A stretch of DNA of 42,066 nt from UBA652 sp964598235. Lineage in GTDB: Bacteria > Pseudomonadota > Gammaproteobacteria > Nitrosococcales > Methylophagaceae. The notes below the pieces were generated by a model that saw only the letters and a program-made list of their open reading frames with translations, was not told where the DNA came from and did not search any database. This document shows positions 16,782 through 26,193 of this stretch, piece by piece (position 1 is the first letter of the stretch; every line of letters starts with the position of its first letter). The stretch is taken from the NCBI GenBank assembly GCA_964598235.1, contig CAZRAY010000011.1, forward strand, positions 1-42,066, in the 5' to 3' direction. Position numbers and translations under genes: made by a program.

Positions 16782-19114
16782 ATCAACCACGCTTCTGGCG
16801 CACCCTGCCAATAGCCTTGAACATAGTCGACGCCTATTTTAGATAGCGTTTGGTGAATTTCTGCATTTTCTACATATTCAGCAATTGTGGAAATTCCCAT
16901 TACATGGCCTATTTCGTTAATGGCCTTAATCATCGATAAATTAATTCTATCGTTAATACAATCTTTTACAAATTCACCATCTATTTTTAAATAATCAACG
17001 GGCATTTGTTTTAAATAGGTAAATGAAGACAAGCCACTGCCAAAATCATCCAATGCAAATTGGCATCCCACTTCCCGAAGTGATTCAATAAAGCGTAATG
17101 CCGCTGCTAAGTTGGTAATTGCAGCCGTTTCTGTAATTTCAAAACAAATAAAGGCATTGGCTGCGGTACATTGATATTGTTCAATGAGCGCTAATATTTT
17201 ATCTTGAAAATAAATATCCCCTAATGACGCACCCGATAAATTTATTCCATAAATCCCTGCAATATCTCGGCCCCTTTCGCTTGCTCCATTTAGTGTTTTA
17301 AGCACATTCTCCACCATCCATAAATCGATTTTTGGTGCAAGATTATATCGTTCTGCTGCTGGCAGGAAAGCACCTGGTGGAATAATCGTGCCATCTGCTT
17401 CTTGAAGGCGTATGAGTAGCTCGCAATGTTGTCGAGATGTCTTATTATTTGTCGCAAGAATATCTTGTTTATAAATCACAAATTCATTATTACGCAAGGC
17501 TTTCTCTAACCGAGGCACCCAACGCATTTCAGTGCTTAATTGAGCGACCAAAGCATCATCTTTTCTAAAGGCATGAACGCGATTACGCCCGGCTTCTTTT
17601 GCGGCATAGCATGCATTGTCGGCTTGTTTCATTAATTCAATGGGCGTACGGTTGTTATTTTCAATTAATGTGGTGCCAATACTGATGCCAATTGTGAATT
17701 TATGATTATCCCAGTTAAATTGGAATTTTCGGATATCTATTAATATTTCTAATAAAAAATTTTCTGCTTGCTGTAAATCACAATCAAACAGTAGAATAGC
17801 AAACTCATCCCCGCCGATACGCGACAAGAAGTCTGATTGGCGTACCTTTTCTTGGAAAATAAAAACAACTTGACGCAATAATTCATCTCCAGCCAAGTGT
17901 CCACAGCTATCATTAATGACTTTGAATTGATCGAGATCGATATAACATAGTGCATGTCGTCTTTGTTTCAACACCCCTTCTTTCACTATTTCATTCAATT
18001 TGTTATCAAAGGCATAACGATTAGGCAATCCTGTCAAAAAATCATGCTGGGCTTGGTAGGTAAGCCGCTCCGTCAATTTATGTTCTTGGCTAACATCTTC
18101 CATATGCAGAATGACATATTTAAACTCATTATTTAACCGAGTCGCTGACAACGATAGTTTTACCCAAATGACATTATCGTCTAAACAAATATAAGGTTTT
18201 CTTAATTCATAACTGCGTATTTTTCCATCACATAATTGTCGAAACTGGTTTTTATCTGATTCCAATGCGCCCATATGCGTTAGTTCAAATGCTGACATTC
18301 CTTTTAATGTTTTATCCATACGGCCCGTTAAGTTGCAAAAGGCATGGTTCACGTGAATAAACTTATCATTTGCATTAATAAAAGCCATCGCAACGCCTGC
18401 ATTATCGAATGCATTTTTAGCAAAATCATCTATTGTTTTTAATTTAAATAACAACTCTTGTTGTTGCTCTGTTTGCAACGTTAATTTATCAATAAGTTGG
18501 GCGTTCCGAGCCTTGTATCCAAAGCGTGATACAAATACCAAATGTAGTTTCCAAGCGGTCAACAAGGCGGCGATTAAATAGGCAGATAGAAAAAATGTTG
18601 CAACAGGAAACTCATAGAATGCCATCTTGTAAATCAATGTTGCGAAGATAGGGATGAGGAAAACACTATAATTTAAAAAGCTGCCTATTGCACCTGCTAA
18701 GGCGCTGAGAGATATGGCAGCAAATAGAAATGCAATTAAAAATAAGCTTTCCGTTGGCCAGCCAGTTTGTATTAACCAGGCCAACCAAGCCCAAGATAGG
18801 CCTGAAAGAAAGCTGCCAACGGCGTAAATTTTCTCGTATTTCCTAAGTGTGGCAATATCAATTTTTGGGTTTGATTCGATTTTTTTTACAAAGTGCCTTC
18901 CTAAATAAAGGCGACATATTGAAATAAACCAAACAATCCCGGCCCAGCCTAATATTTGTTTGCCCTCTACTTCATGCCACAAAAGAAATATAACAAGGAG
19001 GCTCGCAATAAAGGTTCCCATGATTGCCCTACGAACATGTTGCAATAATGACATGATTCGTTGTGTTTCACCTTCTGGCGTTATGTCATTCGTTTTTAGT
19101 GCTTCTTCATCCAT
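16778..19114 (-). CDS. Membrane PAS-GGDEF-EAL cyclic-di-GMP protein
   Basis: 778 residues. About six membrane helices fill residues 30-195, then a PAS domain (about 230-345), GGDEF (350-515) and EAL (530-775). The GGDEF motif is intact at 434-438, and RQSD at 425-428 is correctly placed for the inhibitory I-site, so cyclase activity is plausible. In the EAL domain the signature is ELL (565-567), with other catalytic parts retained: NLSG, EITETA (659-664), DDFGSG (689-694), the KID lysine near 710, and QGYW near the end. It may therefore make and degrade c-di-GMP. The signal sensed by the membrane part is unknown. It stands alone, divergent from the glycine-zipper gene. Confidence 0.93.
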   Translation of the reverse strand: MDEEALKTNDITPEGETQRIMSLLQHVRRAIMGTFIASLLVIFLLWHEVEGKQILGWAGIVWFISICRLYLGRHFVKKIESNPKIDIATLRKYEKIYAVGSFLSGLSWAWLAWLIQTGWPTESLFLIAFLFAAISLSALAGAIGSFLNYSVFLIPIFATLIYKMAFYEFPVATFFLSAYLIAALLTAWKLHLVFVSRFGYKARNAQLIDKLTLQTEQQQELLFKLKTIDDFAKNAFDNAGVAMAFINANDKFIHVNHAFCNLTGRMDKTLKGMSAFELTHMGALESDKNQFRQLCDGKIRSYELRKPYICLDDNVIWVKLSLSATRLNNEFKYVILHMEDVSQEHKLTERLTYQAQHDFLTGLPNRYAFDNKLNEIVKEGVLKQRRHALCYIDLDQFKVINDSCGHLAGDELLRQVVFIFQEKVRQSDFLSRIGGDEFAILLFDCDLQQAENFLLEILIDIRKFQFNWDNHKFTIGISIGTTLIENNNRTPIELMKQADNACYAAKEAGRNRVHAFRKDDALVAQLSTEMRWVPRLEKALRNNEFVIYKQDILATNNKTSRQHCELLIRLQEADGTIIPPGAFLPAAERYNLAPKIDLWMVENVLKTLNGASERGRDIAGIYGINLSGASLGDIYFQDKILALIEQYQCTAANAFICFEITETAAITNLAAALRFIESLREVGCQFALDDFGSGLSSFTYLKQMPVDYLKIDGEFVKDCINDRINLSMIKAINEIGHVMGISTIAEYVENAEIHQTLSKIGVDYVQGYWQGAPEAWLI

Positions 19115-19251
19115 TATTTATCAGGGGCCCGCAGTGAAAGTTTTGAAATATTATACAAAAAAATATTGTGCTGTGTATGTTCATCTTCAGTTCAGTTTGC
19201 TCTTGCTAGACTGTGTGCAAGCGTTAATTATTAACCCTGAGGAGGCAAACC

Positions 19252-19827
19252 ATGAAACGCATATTCTCTATTATCAGCCTAAGCAGCTTTTTGTTGATAA
19301 CATCTCTTCCCACATTAGCGGGTGACCGGCATAAATCTTATTATCAAGATACTGCACGCGTTGTTAATGTAGAACCTATTTATAAACACACACAATACCG
19401 TCCGCGAGATTGTGATAATAGTTATTATAGTGATCGTCACAATAATTATCCACGCCGACATTTTAGTGAGCAAACGTCCACGATTACCGGCGCGATTATT
19501 GGTGGCGTCATTGGCAATCAATTTGGGGGTGGCCATGGAAAAACAGCGATGACAATTGCAGGTACCGTGTTAGGTGGGTCTGTCGCAAAGGATCGTTATC
19601 GCAACCGTCCCTTAGGCCATTCACGAGATGATCGTCGTTATCGTGACCAATGTGATGATGGTTATAGAAATACGCGGAATATCGATAGTTACCGTGTAAC
19701 GTATCGTTATAATGGTCAATTATTTACAACAACCATGAATCATGACCCAGGTCGTCGTATCCCTGTTGAAGTCTCTATACGCCCTAGCAATAGTCGATAT
19801 AATAATCACCGCAATAATGCTTGGTAA
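19252..19827 (+). CDS. Exported glycine-zipper 2TM-domain protein
   Basis: 191 residues with a signal peptide (KRIFSIISLSSFLLITSLPTLA, cleavage after Ala24 or so). The centre has a glycine-zipper pair, TGAIIGGVIGNQFGGGHGKTAM, continuing to GTVLGGSVAKD, as in Rickettsia 17-kDa-antigen-like and SlyB-like envelope proteins. The flanks are rich in Tyr, Arg and Asn, and the C-terminal YRVTYRYNGQLFTTTM block is typical of the family in gammaproteobacteria. No lipobox cysteine is seen. A strong GAGGAGG site precedes the ATG. Outer-membrane or periplasmic location is inferred; the function is unknown. Confidence 0.85.
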   Translation: MKRIFSIISLSSFLLITSLPTLAGDRHKSYYQDTARVVNVEPIYKHTQYRPRDCDNSYYSDRHNNYPRRHFSEQTSTITGAIIGGVIGNQFGGGHGKTAMTIAGTVLGGSVAKDRYRNRPLGHSRDDRRYRDQCDDGYRNTRNIDSYRVTYRYNGQLFTTTMNHDPGRRIPVEVSIRPSNSRYNNHRNNAW

Positions 19828-19843
19828 TCAATTAAAATCATCC

Positions 19844-19885
19844 AGTCCCGTCATATAAATAATTATTTTATTGTATGGCGGGACT
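19844..19885. repeat. 12-bp inverted repeat upstream of the PepSY-PhoPQ-like operon
   Basis: AGTCCCGTCATA at 19844-19855 and TATGGCGGGACT at 19874-19885 pair over 12 bp with one G-U pair around an 18-nt AT-rich loop. There is no T tract after it. It lies past the glycine-zipper stop and directly before a TATAAT at 19888-19893, so it could be a terminator-like hairpin or an operator. Confidence 0.6.
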
Positions 19886-19900
19886 TGTATAATGGAGAAT

Positions 19901-20158
19901 ATGAAACTTTTAATGCCTATGCTTCGCTTTATTACCCTTACAATTCTGCTGCATATTAGTGCCGTGGCTGCTGAAGGTGTACTACCACTGACAGAAAAAT
20001 CTGCCGCACAATTAATTGCAGATCAATCGGGTCATAAAGTACTTTCAACCAGTGTCGATAAAGCGGATGCGACCCTGTTTCGCGTCAAAACATTGTCTGA
20101 TCAAGGCCATGTTAAAACCTACCGTGTTGATTCCATTACGGGTCAAATTTTAAAATAA
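19901..20158 (+). CDS. Exported PepSY-like domain protein
   Basis: 85 residues from ATG 19901 (88 from ATG 19892). A signal peptide covers about the first 25 residues, with cleavage after AVAA. The mature part (LTEKSAAQLIADQSGHKVLST, then VKTYRVDSITGQIL) has the shape of a single PepSY domain. Small periplasmic PepSY proteins are often encoded beside PhoP/PhoQ-type systems and may modulate the sensor; that link is inferred. A perfect TATAAT at 19888-19893 ends 7 nt before ATG 19901, so the exact start and leader are unclear. The response regulator begins 7 nt after the stop. Confidence 0.75.
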   Translation: MKLLMPMLRFITLTILLHISAVAAEGVLPLTEKSAAQLIADQSGHKVLSTSVDKADATLFRVKTLSDQGHVKTYRVDSITGQILK

Positions 20159-20165
20159 TCTCAAG

Positions 20166-20846
20166 ATGCGTATTTTACTAATTGAAGATTCTGATGATTT
20201 GCGCGAACAACTGAGCGATAAGCTTACCGCGCAAGGCTTAACCGTAGATACGGCTACAGAAGGCAAGGAAGGCCTGTATCTCGGCCAAGAATATCCTTAT
20301 GATGCAGCCATTATCGATCTGGGTCTGCCTAATTTATCCGGTATGGATGTGATCCAACAATTACGCGCAACAGGCAATGATTTTCCTATTTTGATTTTAA
20401 CCGCACGCGGTGGTTGGCAAGATAAAGTAGAGGGTTTAGAAGCGGGTGCAGATGATTATCTGACCAAACCTTTCCATTTTGAGGAATTGCATGCGCGCTT
20501 AAACGCCTTGATCCGCCGCTCTGCAGGCTGGAGTCAGGACATACTAAAATGCGGTGAGCTCTGCCTAAACCCCACGGAACAAACGGTTCATCATCAGCAA
20601 CAAGAAATCACACTGACGGCGTACGAATATCGATTATTACATTATCTAATGTTACATACGGGCGAAGTGTTATCTAAAACGACGTTAACCGAACATATCT
20701 ATGAGCAAGATCATGATCGAGATAGTAATGTGATTGAGGTGTTTATTAAGCGTCTGCGTAACAAGCTGGATCCTGATAAAACCTTAAACCCTATCGAAAC
20801 ACTTCGCGGCCGGGGTTATCGCTTCAATTTAACCCGTGATGCTTAA
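20166..20846 (+). CDS. OmpR/PhoP-family response regulator
   Basis: 226 residues: a receiver domain with phosphoacceptor Asp51 in IIDLGLPNLSG, acidic residues at EDSDD (7-11) and Lys in LTKPFHFEE, followed by a winged-helix DNA-binding domain ending in ETLRGRGYRFNL. The segment ARGGWQDKVEGLEAGADDYL closely follows E. coli PhoP. Targets are unknown; PhoP homologues respond to divalent cations, acid or antimicrobial peptides. It is cotranscribed with the PepSY gene before it and overlaps the kinase after it by about 8 nt. Confidence 0.9.
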   Translation: MRILLIEDSDDLREQLSDKLTAQGLTVDTATEGKEGLYLGQEYPYDAAIIDLGLPNLSGMDVIQQLRATGNDFPILILTARGGWQDKVEGLEAGADDYLTKPFHFEELHARLNALIRRSAGWSQDILKCGELCLNPTEQTVHHQQQEITLTAYEYRLLHYLMLHTGEVLSKTTLTEHIYEQDHDRDSNVIEVFIKRLRNKLDPDKTLNPIETLRGRGYRFNLTRDA

Positions 20847-22206
20847 CACCCTAGGAAAATTATCGATTACCAATCGGCTACTGCTCGCCGGAAGCCTTGT
20901 TCTTGCTGCTTTTTTAGGGCTCTCTGCAATCAGTCTAAATAATGCTTTTCAGGCCAGCGCAGAATCTGCACAACAACAGCGTTTACAAAATCATATTTAT
21001 ACCCTACTTACCGCCATCGATCTCTATGAACATGATCGGTTCACTATGTCAGAAACATTAGCAGAACCTGACTTTTCAAAACCCCATTCAGGTCTCTATG
21101 CCCAAATTACACAAGATGGCAAACAAATCTGGCAATCAAATTCTATCCTAGGCTTCATATTGGCCTTGCCACCCCAAAATAATTACTTAGTTAATAGCGA
21201 TAAAGATCAGAATTATTATCTCAGCGAGCTAGACGATGGCACACAACTCATGAACTTCGTCTCCGATATTACATGGGAAACGGAGGAACAAGAGATTGTT
21301 TACCGTTTGCATGTTGCGGAAAATACCGAATCACTCAACCAGCAAATCGCCGAATTTAGCCGGATTTTATGGTATTGGTTAGGTGGAACCGGCTTATTGC
21401 TCTTATTGGTACAAGCCGCTATTTTACGATGGGGCCTGCAACCACTTCATACTGTGTCCGAAGACTTACAAGCGATTGAAAGCGGTACGCAACAACGATT
21501 AGCACAAAATTATCCCAGTGAGCTAAATCAACTCACAACTAACATTAATACCTTACTTGATCATGAGCAATCACGACGAGAGCGCTATAAAAATTCACTG
21601 GCTGATCTCGCACATAGCTTAAAAACCCCCATTGCCGTATTGCAAGGCGAATTAGAAAAGAAACAGATTAACCCTGAATTTAAAAAAATAGCGCAAGAAC
21701 AATTAGATCGGGTAACGTCATTGGTTAACCATCAGCTACAGCGGGCTGCCACCACAGGGAAAGGGAGCTTGCTAACCTACATCGATCTAACCATCATTAT
21801 CAATAAATTAATCGGCTCTTTGGATAAGGTTTACCAGCAAAAAGGAATGCAGTGTCATTTTGATTCAGTGCCCCTTTCGCTGCATGCAGATGAAAGTGAT
21901 ATGTATGAATTATTGGGTAATTTATTAGAAAATGCTTATAAATATGGCAAGCAAAAAGTGCATATTACAACAAAATTAACAGCAGAAAAAATCACGCTGG
22001 CAATTGCTGACGATGGTGATGGTATCCCGCCCCATGCCGCCGATACTATTCTGCAGCGAGGGAAACGGATTGATAGCCAAGTAGAGGGACAAGGGATTGG
22101 ATTAGCCGTGGCCAGTGATATTATTGCAGCCTATGAAGGCGAAATTGAAATCAAAGATAGCACCTTAGGCGGTGCTTGTTTCATCGTTACCCTGCCGCGT
22201 CATTAG
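20839..22206 (+). CDS. PhoQ-like sensor histidine kinase
   Basis: 455 residues from ATG 20839 (a GTG lies one codon earlier). Two membrane helices (about 14-36 and 181-199) enclose a periplasmic sensor of about 140 residues, followed by a HAMP-like linker. The H-box DLAHSLKTPIAVLQ, with the phosphorylated His at about 259, is nearly that of PhoQ. The ATPase domain has ELLGNLLENAYKYG, DDGDGIPP and GQGIGLAVA. This pairs with the overlapping upstream regulator. The acidic patch typical of PhoQ metal sensing is not obvious, so the signal is open. The 3' end overlaps the convergent darP gene by 20 nt. Confidence 0.9.
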   Translation: MLNTLGKLSITNRLLLAGSLVLAAFLGLSAISLNNAFQASAESAQQQRLQNHIYTLLTAIDLYEHDRFTMSETLAEPDFSKPHSGLYAQITQDGKQIWQSNSILGFILALPPQNNYLVNSDKDQNYYLSELDDGTQLMNFVSDITWETEEQEIVYRLHVAENTESLNQQIAEFSRILWYWLGGTGLLLLLVQAAILRWGLQPLHTVSEDLQAIESGTQQRLAQNYPSELNQLTTNINTLLDHEQSRRERYKNSLADLAHSLKTPIAVLQGELEKKQINPEFKKIAQEQLDRVTSLVNHQLQRAATTGKGSLLTYIDLTIIINKLIGSLDKVYQQKGMQCHFDSVPLSLHADESDMYELLGNLLENAYKYGKQKVHITTKLTAEKITLAIADDGDGIPPHAADTILQRGKRIDSQVEGQGIGLAVASDIIAAYEGEIEIKDSTLGGACFIVTLPRH

Positions 22207-22708
22207 CTTCAGCTAGCGTGCTCAAATACTGAAATAATGCCCGAGAAGATTTCGGTGGCTTTGAAGCTGCCGCTTCTTTACTTGCATTACGAATTAACTG
22301 GCGTACATGTTGACGATCTAAGCCTGAAAATTTCACTGCTAATTCAGACATCACATTTTCATCATCTGCGAGCAGCGCATCACGCCATGTTTCTAGTTGA
22401 TGAAATTCTCTTGCTTTACCTTGGTGTTGCTGTTTTAAAGCGGTCAGTGTATCCGTAATTGGATCCACCTCTTCATGTACTAACATGCCACCGATATAGC
22501 CTAATTGTCGTTTCAATGCTCCACGAGACATTTTTTTGGCATCCATCACCTGCTCTAAGCAACGCTCTGATAAGGGAACCTGCACCAAATCTCTTTCTGG
22601 TAATTCAACTAATTCTTTTCCTAAAGCCTGCAGGGCCAATTTTTCCCGCTTTAGCTGGCTTTTACTTTTCTCATCTTCTAATTCATCGATATCTAAGCGT
22701 TCAGCCAT
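22187..22708 (-). CDS. darP: Ribosome biogenesis factor DarP (YjgA, DUF615)
   Basis: 173 residues, mostly helical and charged. SKSQLKREKLALQALGKELV is the family N-terminal signature, and AKKMSRGALKRQLGYIGGMLV and HQLETWRDALL follow as in E. coli YjgA/DarP, which binds the late 50S precursor near the peptidyl transferase centre. It starts one base after the yjbQ stop, so the two are likely cotranscribed. It converges with the histidine kinase gene, overlapping its last 20 nt. Confidence 0.93.
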   Translation of the reverse strand: MAERLDIDELEDEKSKSQLKREKLALQALGKELVELPERDLVQVPLSERCLEQVMDAKKMSRGALKRQLGYIGGMLVHEEVDPITDTLTALKQQHQGKAREFHQLETWRDALLADDENVMSELAVKFSGLDRQHVRQLIRNASKEAAASKPPKSSRALFQYLSTLAEANDAAG

Positions 22709-22709
22709 A

Positions 22710-23126
22710 TTATTCCCCCTGTACAGTTACAATTATTTTTCGATATTGTCTATGGGTGCGATGTTCCCACAAATAAAGCCCCTGCCAAACTCCTAAAGCA
22801 CAGCGACCGTGTGTAACAGGCATCGTCACATCCGGATTGGTTAACACAGTGCGAATATGTGCTGACATATCATCAGGTCCTTCATCATGGTGGCGAAATT
22901 TAGGGTCACCATCGCGCACTAAATCTTTCATAAACGTTTCTAGATCATAGCGCACATCTGGATCAGCATTCTCACATAACATTAAAGAAGCACTGGTATG
23001 CGCCACAAAGACATTACAGGTGCCAATTTCAATTCCAGATGCTGCCACCACGGCCTGCACTTCGGTCGTTAAATTAATGGTCTCACGCCCCGACGTTATA
23101 ATTTCAAATTCTTTTTGGCTAATCAT
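22710..23126 (-). CDS. yjbQ: YjbQ family protein (UPF0047)
   Basis: 138 residues, full length for the family. The block VFVAHTSASLMLCENADPDV and the C-terminal THGRCALGVWQGLYLWEHR are the family hallmarks; the conserved His and Asp may form a metal-linked active site. Members show weak thiamine-phosphate-synthase activity, which gives the common annotation, but the physiological role is not settled. It lies 3 nt after the ybiB-like gene and 1 nt before darP, in a ligA-ybiB-yjbQ-darP run. Confidence 0.92.
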   Translation of the reverse strand: MISQKEFEIITSGRETINLTTEVQAVVAASGIEIGTCNVFVAHTSASLMLCENADPDVRYDLETFMKDLVRDGDPKFRHHDEGPDDMSAHIRTVLTNPDVTMPVTHGRCALGVWQGLYLWEHRTHRQYRKIIVTVQGE

Positions 23127-23129
23127 TTT

Positions 23130-24179
23130 TCATCCTTTTGCTGCGTTGAAATGCGCCAATGCAGCACCATTATCTAATGCGGTTCTTACCTTATCCGATG
23201 CAATCGTTAAACTCGATTCAATCTCACAATGCGATAATGCCAATGCAGCACCATATACTAAACTATCGTAAGCCACTCCGCGCTCCCCTGATAAGGCGCT
23301 CAAACCTAGCCGTGCAGTTTCAGCTGCAGTGACTGCGTCAGTTGAAGGCTTTAAACCGCGTGTTGTTTGATTGATATTGGCGACCAATGGATCACAATTT
23401 ATTTTCACTAAATCTCCCTTGTGAAACCATTGATAGCATTGTGAGGCCTCGCGTAACGTCGGAATTATGCCGCCTTCCAATCCGCGTGCCATAAAAGCGG
23501 AGGCATAGGCTGCTCGCGCGGCTAAATCAGCAAGCATCGGTGGATAAGCCTTATGTACAAACCCCAATAATAAATGGGTATCTCCGCGTGCAGATAGTGG
23601 CTTCACTAGTTTTTCTAAAGACGATAAACTAGGGCGTTTAATAATTTGTGTCCGTAAGTCTTTTAGTGCAAATAAAGCTGGTGTTGCTTGTGCTTGATCA
23701 AGATAAGCCCAGCCTATTGTAGGTTGACTTATTTGTTCCGCTGCTTGCTCAACGGTTAAATTTACTTTAATCCCTGCTGCCGCTAATACTTGCACATGCG
23801 TCACCCCAAATTTGGGCCCCATTTCAACCACACCTTGCGATACAGTTGGCAGGCCACAAGCTGCCAATACAGCAGGCAAGAAAGCCGCAATAGGACAATG
23901 CCGATTATAGCCATTATAAGGATCGGCCAAGTCTAGAAGTGTATCGACGTCTGCAATCGCATGGTTGGTCACAGCACGTATCGCAGATAACATGCCCCAA
24001 TTTTCAATATCGGTTTCTCGCTTCATCCGTAGCGCTATCAAAAAAATAGCGGCGCGTACGGGATCAGCATTACCTGTTAAAATTTCAGCCATGGCATCGT
24101 GTGCTCCATCAAAGGTTAAATCTTTGCTTAGATGCGGCCCAGTGGCCACCTTCTTGATCGCATCCGCTAAAGCACTCAT
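23130..24179 (-). CDS. YbiB/TrpD2-like phosphoribosyltransferase-family protein
   Basis: 349 residues from ATG 24179. The fold is that of anthranilate phosphoribosyltransferase and nucleoside phosphorylase family 3: an N-terminal helical domain with LTGNADPVRAAIFLIALRMK, then a region where the phosphoribosyl-binding loop would lie (LLDLADPYNGYNRH), and VVEMGPKFGVTHVQVLAAAGI. E. coli YbiB (TrpD2) is such a protein but binds nucleic acid and lacks the anthranilate enzyme activity. There are no trp neighbours here. The start is set at 24179 because its ATGA overlaps the ligA stop and AGGA lies 8-10 nt upstream; ATG 24188 has no spaced site. Confidence 0.8.
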   Translation of the reverse strand: MSALADAIKKVATGPHLSKDLTFDGAHDAMAEILTGNADPVRAAIFLIALRMKRETDIENWGMLSAIRAVTNHAIADVDTLLDLADPYNGYNRHCPIAAFLPAVLAACGLPTVSQGVVEMGPKFGVTHVQVLAAAGIKVNLTVEQAAEQISQPTIGWAYLDQAQATPALFALKDLRTQIIKRPSLSSLEKLVKPLSARGDTHLLLGFVHKAYPPMLADLAARAAYASAFMARGLEGGIIPTLREASQCYQWFHKGDLVKINCDPLVANINQTTRGLKPSTDAVTAAETARLGLSALSGERGVAYDSLVYGAALALSHCEIESSLTIASDKVRTALDNGAALAHFNAAKG

Positions 24180-26188
24180 ATAAACCATTCCTGCATTTCT
24201 GACTCTGTTAACACCTTAATCCCTAAGCTTTCTGCTTTGGTCAATTTTGAGCCGGCTTCTGCACCTGCCACCACAAAATCTGTCTTCTTAGACACACTGC
24301 CGGCTACCTTTGCCCCCAATGCCAATAATTTCTCTTTTGCCTCGCTGCGCGATAAGGTCGTCAACGTGCCGGTCAATACAACCGTTTTACCATTTAATGG
24401 GCTGTGGCTTGTTTTCTGTTCTTCTGCTGGCCAATCTACACCTGCTATCAACAGCCGTTCAACGACCGTGCGGTTATGGTCTTCTGCGAAGAAAGTCACA
24501 ATACGCTTCGCAACAATCGGCCCGACATCTTCTATTTCAATCAGTGTCGCTTCATCTGTGGACATTAAAGCATCTAAGGTTAAAAAATGCTGTGCTAACG
24601 ACCTCGCGGTCGTCTCGCCGACTTCGCGAATCCCCAACGCAAATAAAAAGCGCGCAAAACGCGTATGTTTTGCCTTGTCGAGCGCCGCCACCAAGTTTTG
24701 GGCCGATTTTTCTGCCATTCGGTCCAAATTGGCAACTTGGTTTACCGTTAGTGAAAATAAATCAGCTGGGTCAGCAATTAAATCTGCATCTACTAATTGC
24801 GCAACGAGCTTATCGCCTAAGCCATCTACATCTAACGCTTTGCGTGAGGCAAAGTGTTTAATCGCCTCTTTTCGTTGTGCCTCACAAAATAAGCCGCCTT
24901 GGCAGCGCCGTTTCGCTTCGCCTTCTTCACGTATTGCATGCGAACTGCAAATAGGACAGAGTATTGGCATGATAAACGCCTGACTTTCCACTAGACGCTT
25001 CGCCAACACCACTTTCACGACTTCAGGGATCACATCGCCGGCACGGCGTACAATCACCGTATCACCTACTCGTACATCTTTACGAGCGATTTCATCTTCA
25101 TTATGTAAGGTCGCATTGCTAACGGTCACGCCACCCACAAATACAGGTGTTAATCGTGCAACTGGGGTTAAGGCGCCTGTTCGCCCCACTTGAATCTCAA
25201 TATCTTCAACAACCGTCATTTCTTCTTGCGCCGGAAACTTAAATGCAATCGCCCAGCGCGGTGCGCGAGAAACAAATCCTAATCTCCCTTGCAAGGCAAA
25301 GTCATTCACCTTAAATACGATGCCATCAATATCATAACCCAGCTGATCACGTCGTTTACCCATGGCAGAGAAATAAGCAACACAAGCAGCCAAACCGGAT
25401 ACTGGCTGACTTTCTGGAGACACCCGAAAACCCCACTCGGCTAATTGTTTCATCATCGCCAAATGTGTGGTTGGTTGTGTCGTGCCTGACCATACCCCGA
25501 AACCATAGCAATACATTGTCAGCGGTCTCGCTGCCGTAATAGTTGAATCTAATTGGCGCAAAGACCCAGCTGCCGCATTTCGTGGATTCATAAAAGGTTT
25601 TTTATTGTCAGTTAATTGAGCGGTGTTTAGCGCTTCAAAACCTGCTTTTGGCATGTAAATTTCACCACGCACTTCTAATGTGGCCGGCCAACCATCACCA
25701 CGTAACTGTAAAGGAATTGCGGCAATCGTACGGACATTAGCCGTCACATCTTCTCCAATACGCCCATCCCCTCGCGTGGCGGCTTGCACTAACACGCCCT
25801 GTTCGTATCGCAAACTAATCGCCAAACCATCCAATTTTGGTTCTGCAATATATTCAATATTTTTAGATGTGTTTAGCCATTCACGCACACGTTGATCAAA
25901 AGCAGCAATTTCCACTTCATCAAAGGCATTATCCAAAGACAACATAGGCACTTCATGATGCACTTGATCGAACTGTTTTGCTGCAATTCCGCCCACTCTT
26001 TGGCTTGGGGAAGTAGGATTTAATAGACTGGGGTGGGCGGTTTCTAATGCTTGTAATTCGCGCATTAATCGGTCATATTCGGAATCAGTAACACTAGGGT
26101 TATCAATTACATAGTATTGATAGTTATATTCATTTATTAAGTTTGATAATCTCGCAACCTGTGCCGCGGTATCAGCAGGAACAGCCAT
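24176..26188 (-). CDS. ligA: NAD-dependent DNA ligase LigA
   Basis: 670 residues, the normal length. The adenylation lysine is Lys118 in AEPKLDGLAIS. The zinc finger uses Cys411, Cys414, Cys429 and Cys435. Helix-hairpin-helix repeats follow, and a C-terminal BRCT domain begins near residue 595 (GKTVVLTGTL). It seals nicks during replication and repair using NAD+. It follows zipA by 5 nt, the same neighbour pair as in E. coli, and its stop overlaps the ybiB-like start in ATGA. Confidence 0.97.
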   Translation of the reverse strand: MAVPADTAAQVARLSNLINEYNYQYYVIDNPSVTDSEYDRLMRELQALETAHPSLLNPTSPSQRVGGIAAKQFDQVHHEVPMLSLDNAFDEVEIAAFDQRVREWLNTSKNIEYIAEPKLDGLAISLRYEQGVLVQAATRGDGRIGEDVTANVRTIAAIPLQLRGDGWPATLEVRGEIYMPKAGFEALNTAQLTDNKKPFMNPRNAAAGSLRQLDSTITAARPLTMYCYGFGVWSGTTQPTTHLAMMKQLAEWGFRVSPESQPVSGLAACVAYFSAMGKRRDQLGYDIDGIVFKVNDFALQGRLGFVSRAPRWAIAFKFPAQEEMTVVEDIEIQVGRTGALTPVARLTPVFVGGVTVSNATLHNEDEIARKDVRVGDTVIVRRAGDVIPEVVKVVLAKRLVESQAFIMPILCPICSSHAIREEGEAKRRCQGGLFCEAQRKEAIKHFASRKALDVDGLGDKLVAQLVDADLIADPADLFSLTVNQVANLDRMAEKSAQNLVAALDKAKHTRFARFLFALGIREVGETTARSLAQHFLTLDALMSTDEATLIEIEDVGPIVAKRIVTFFAEDHNRTVVERLLIAGVDWPAEEQKTSHSPLNGKTVVLTGTLTTLSRSEAKEKLLALGAKVAGSVSKKTDFVVAGAEAGSKLTKAESLGIKVLTESEMQEWFI

Positions 26189-26193
26189 ACGCT

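Noticed and set aside
24237..24983. Long plus-strand open frame opposite ligA
   Set aside because: It is antisense to the conserved zinc-finger, helix-hairpin-helix and BRCT codons, with no recognisable domain or ribosome-binding site.
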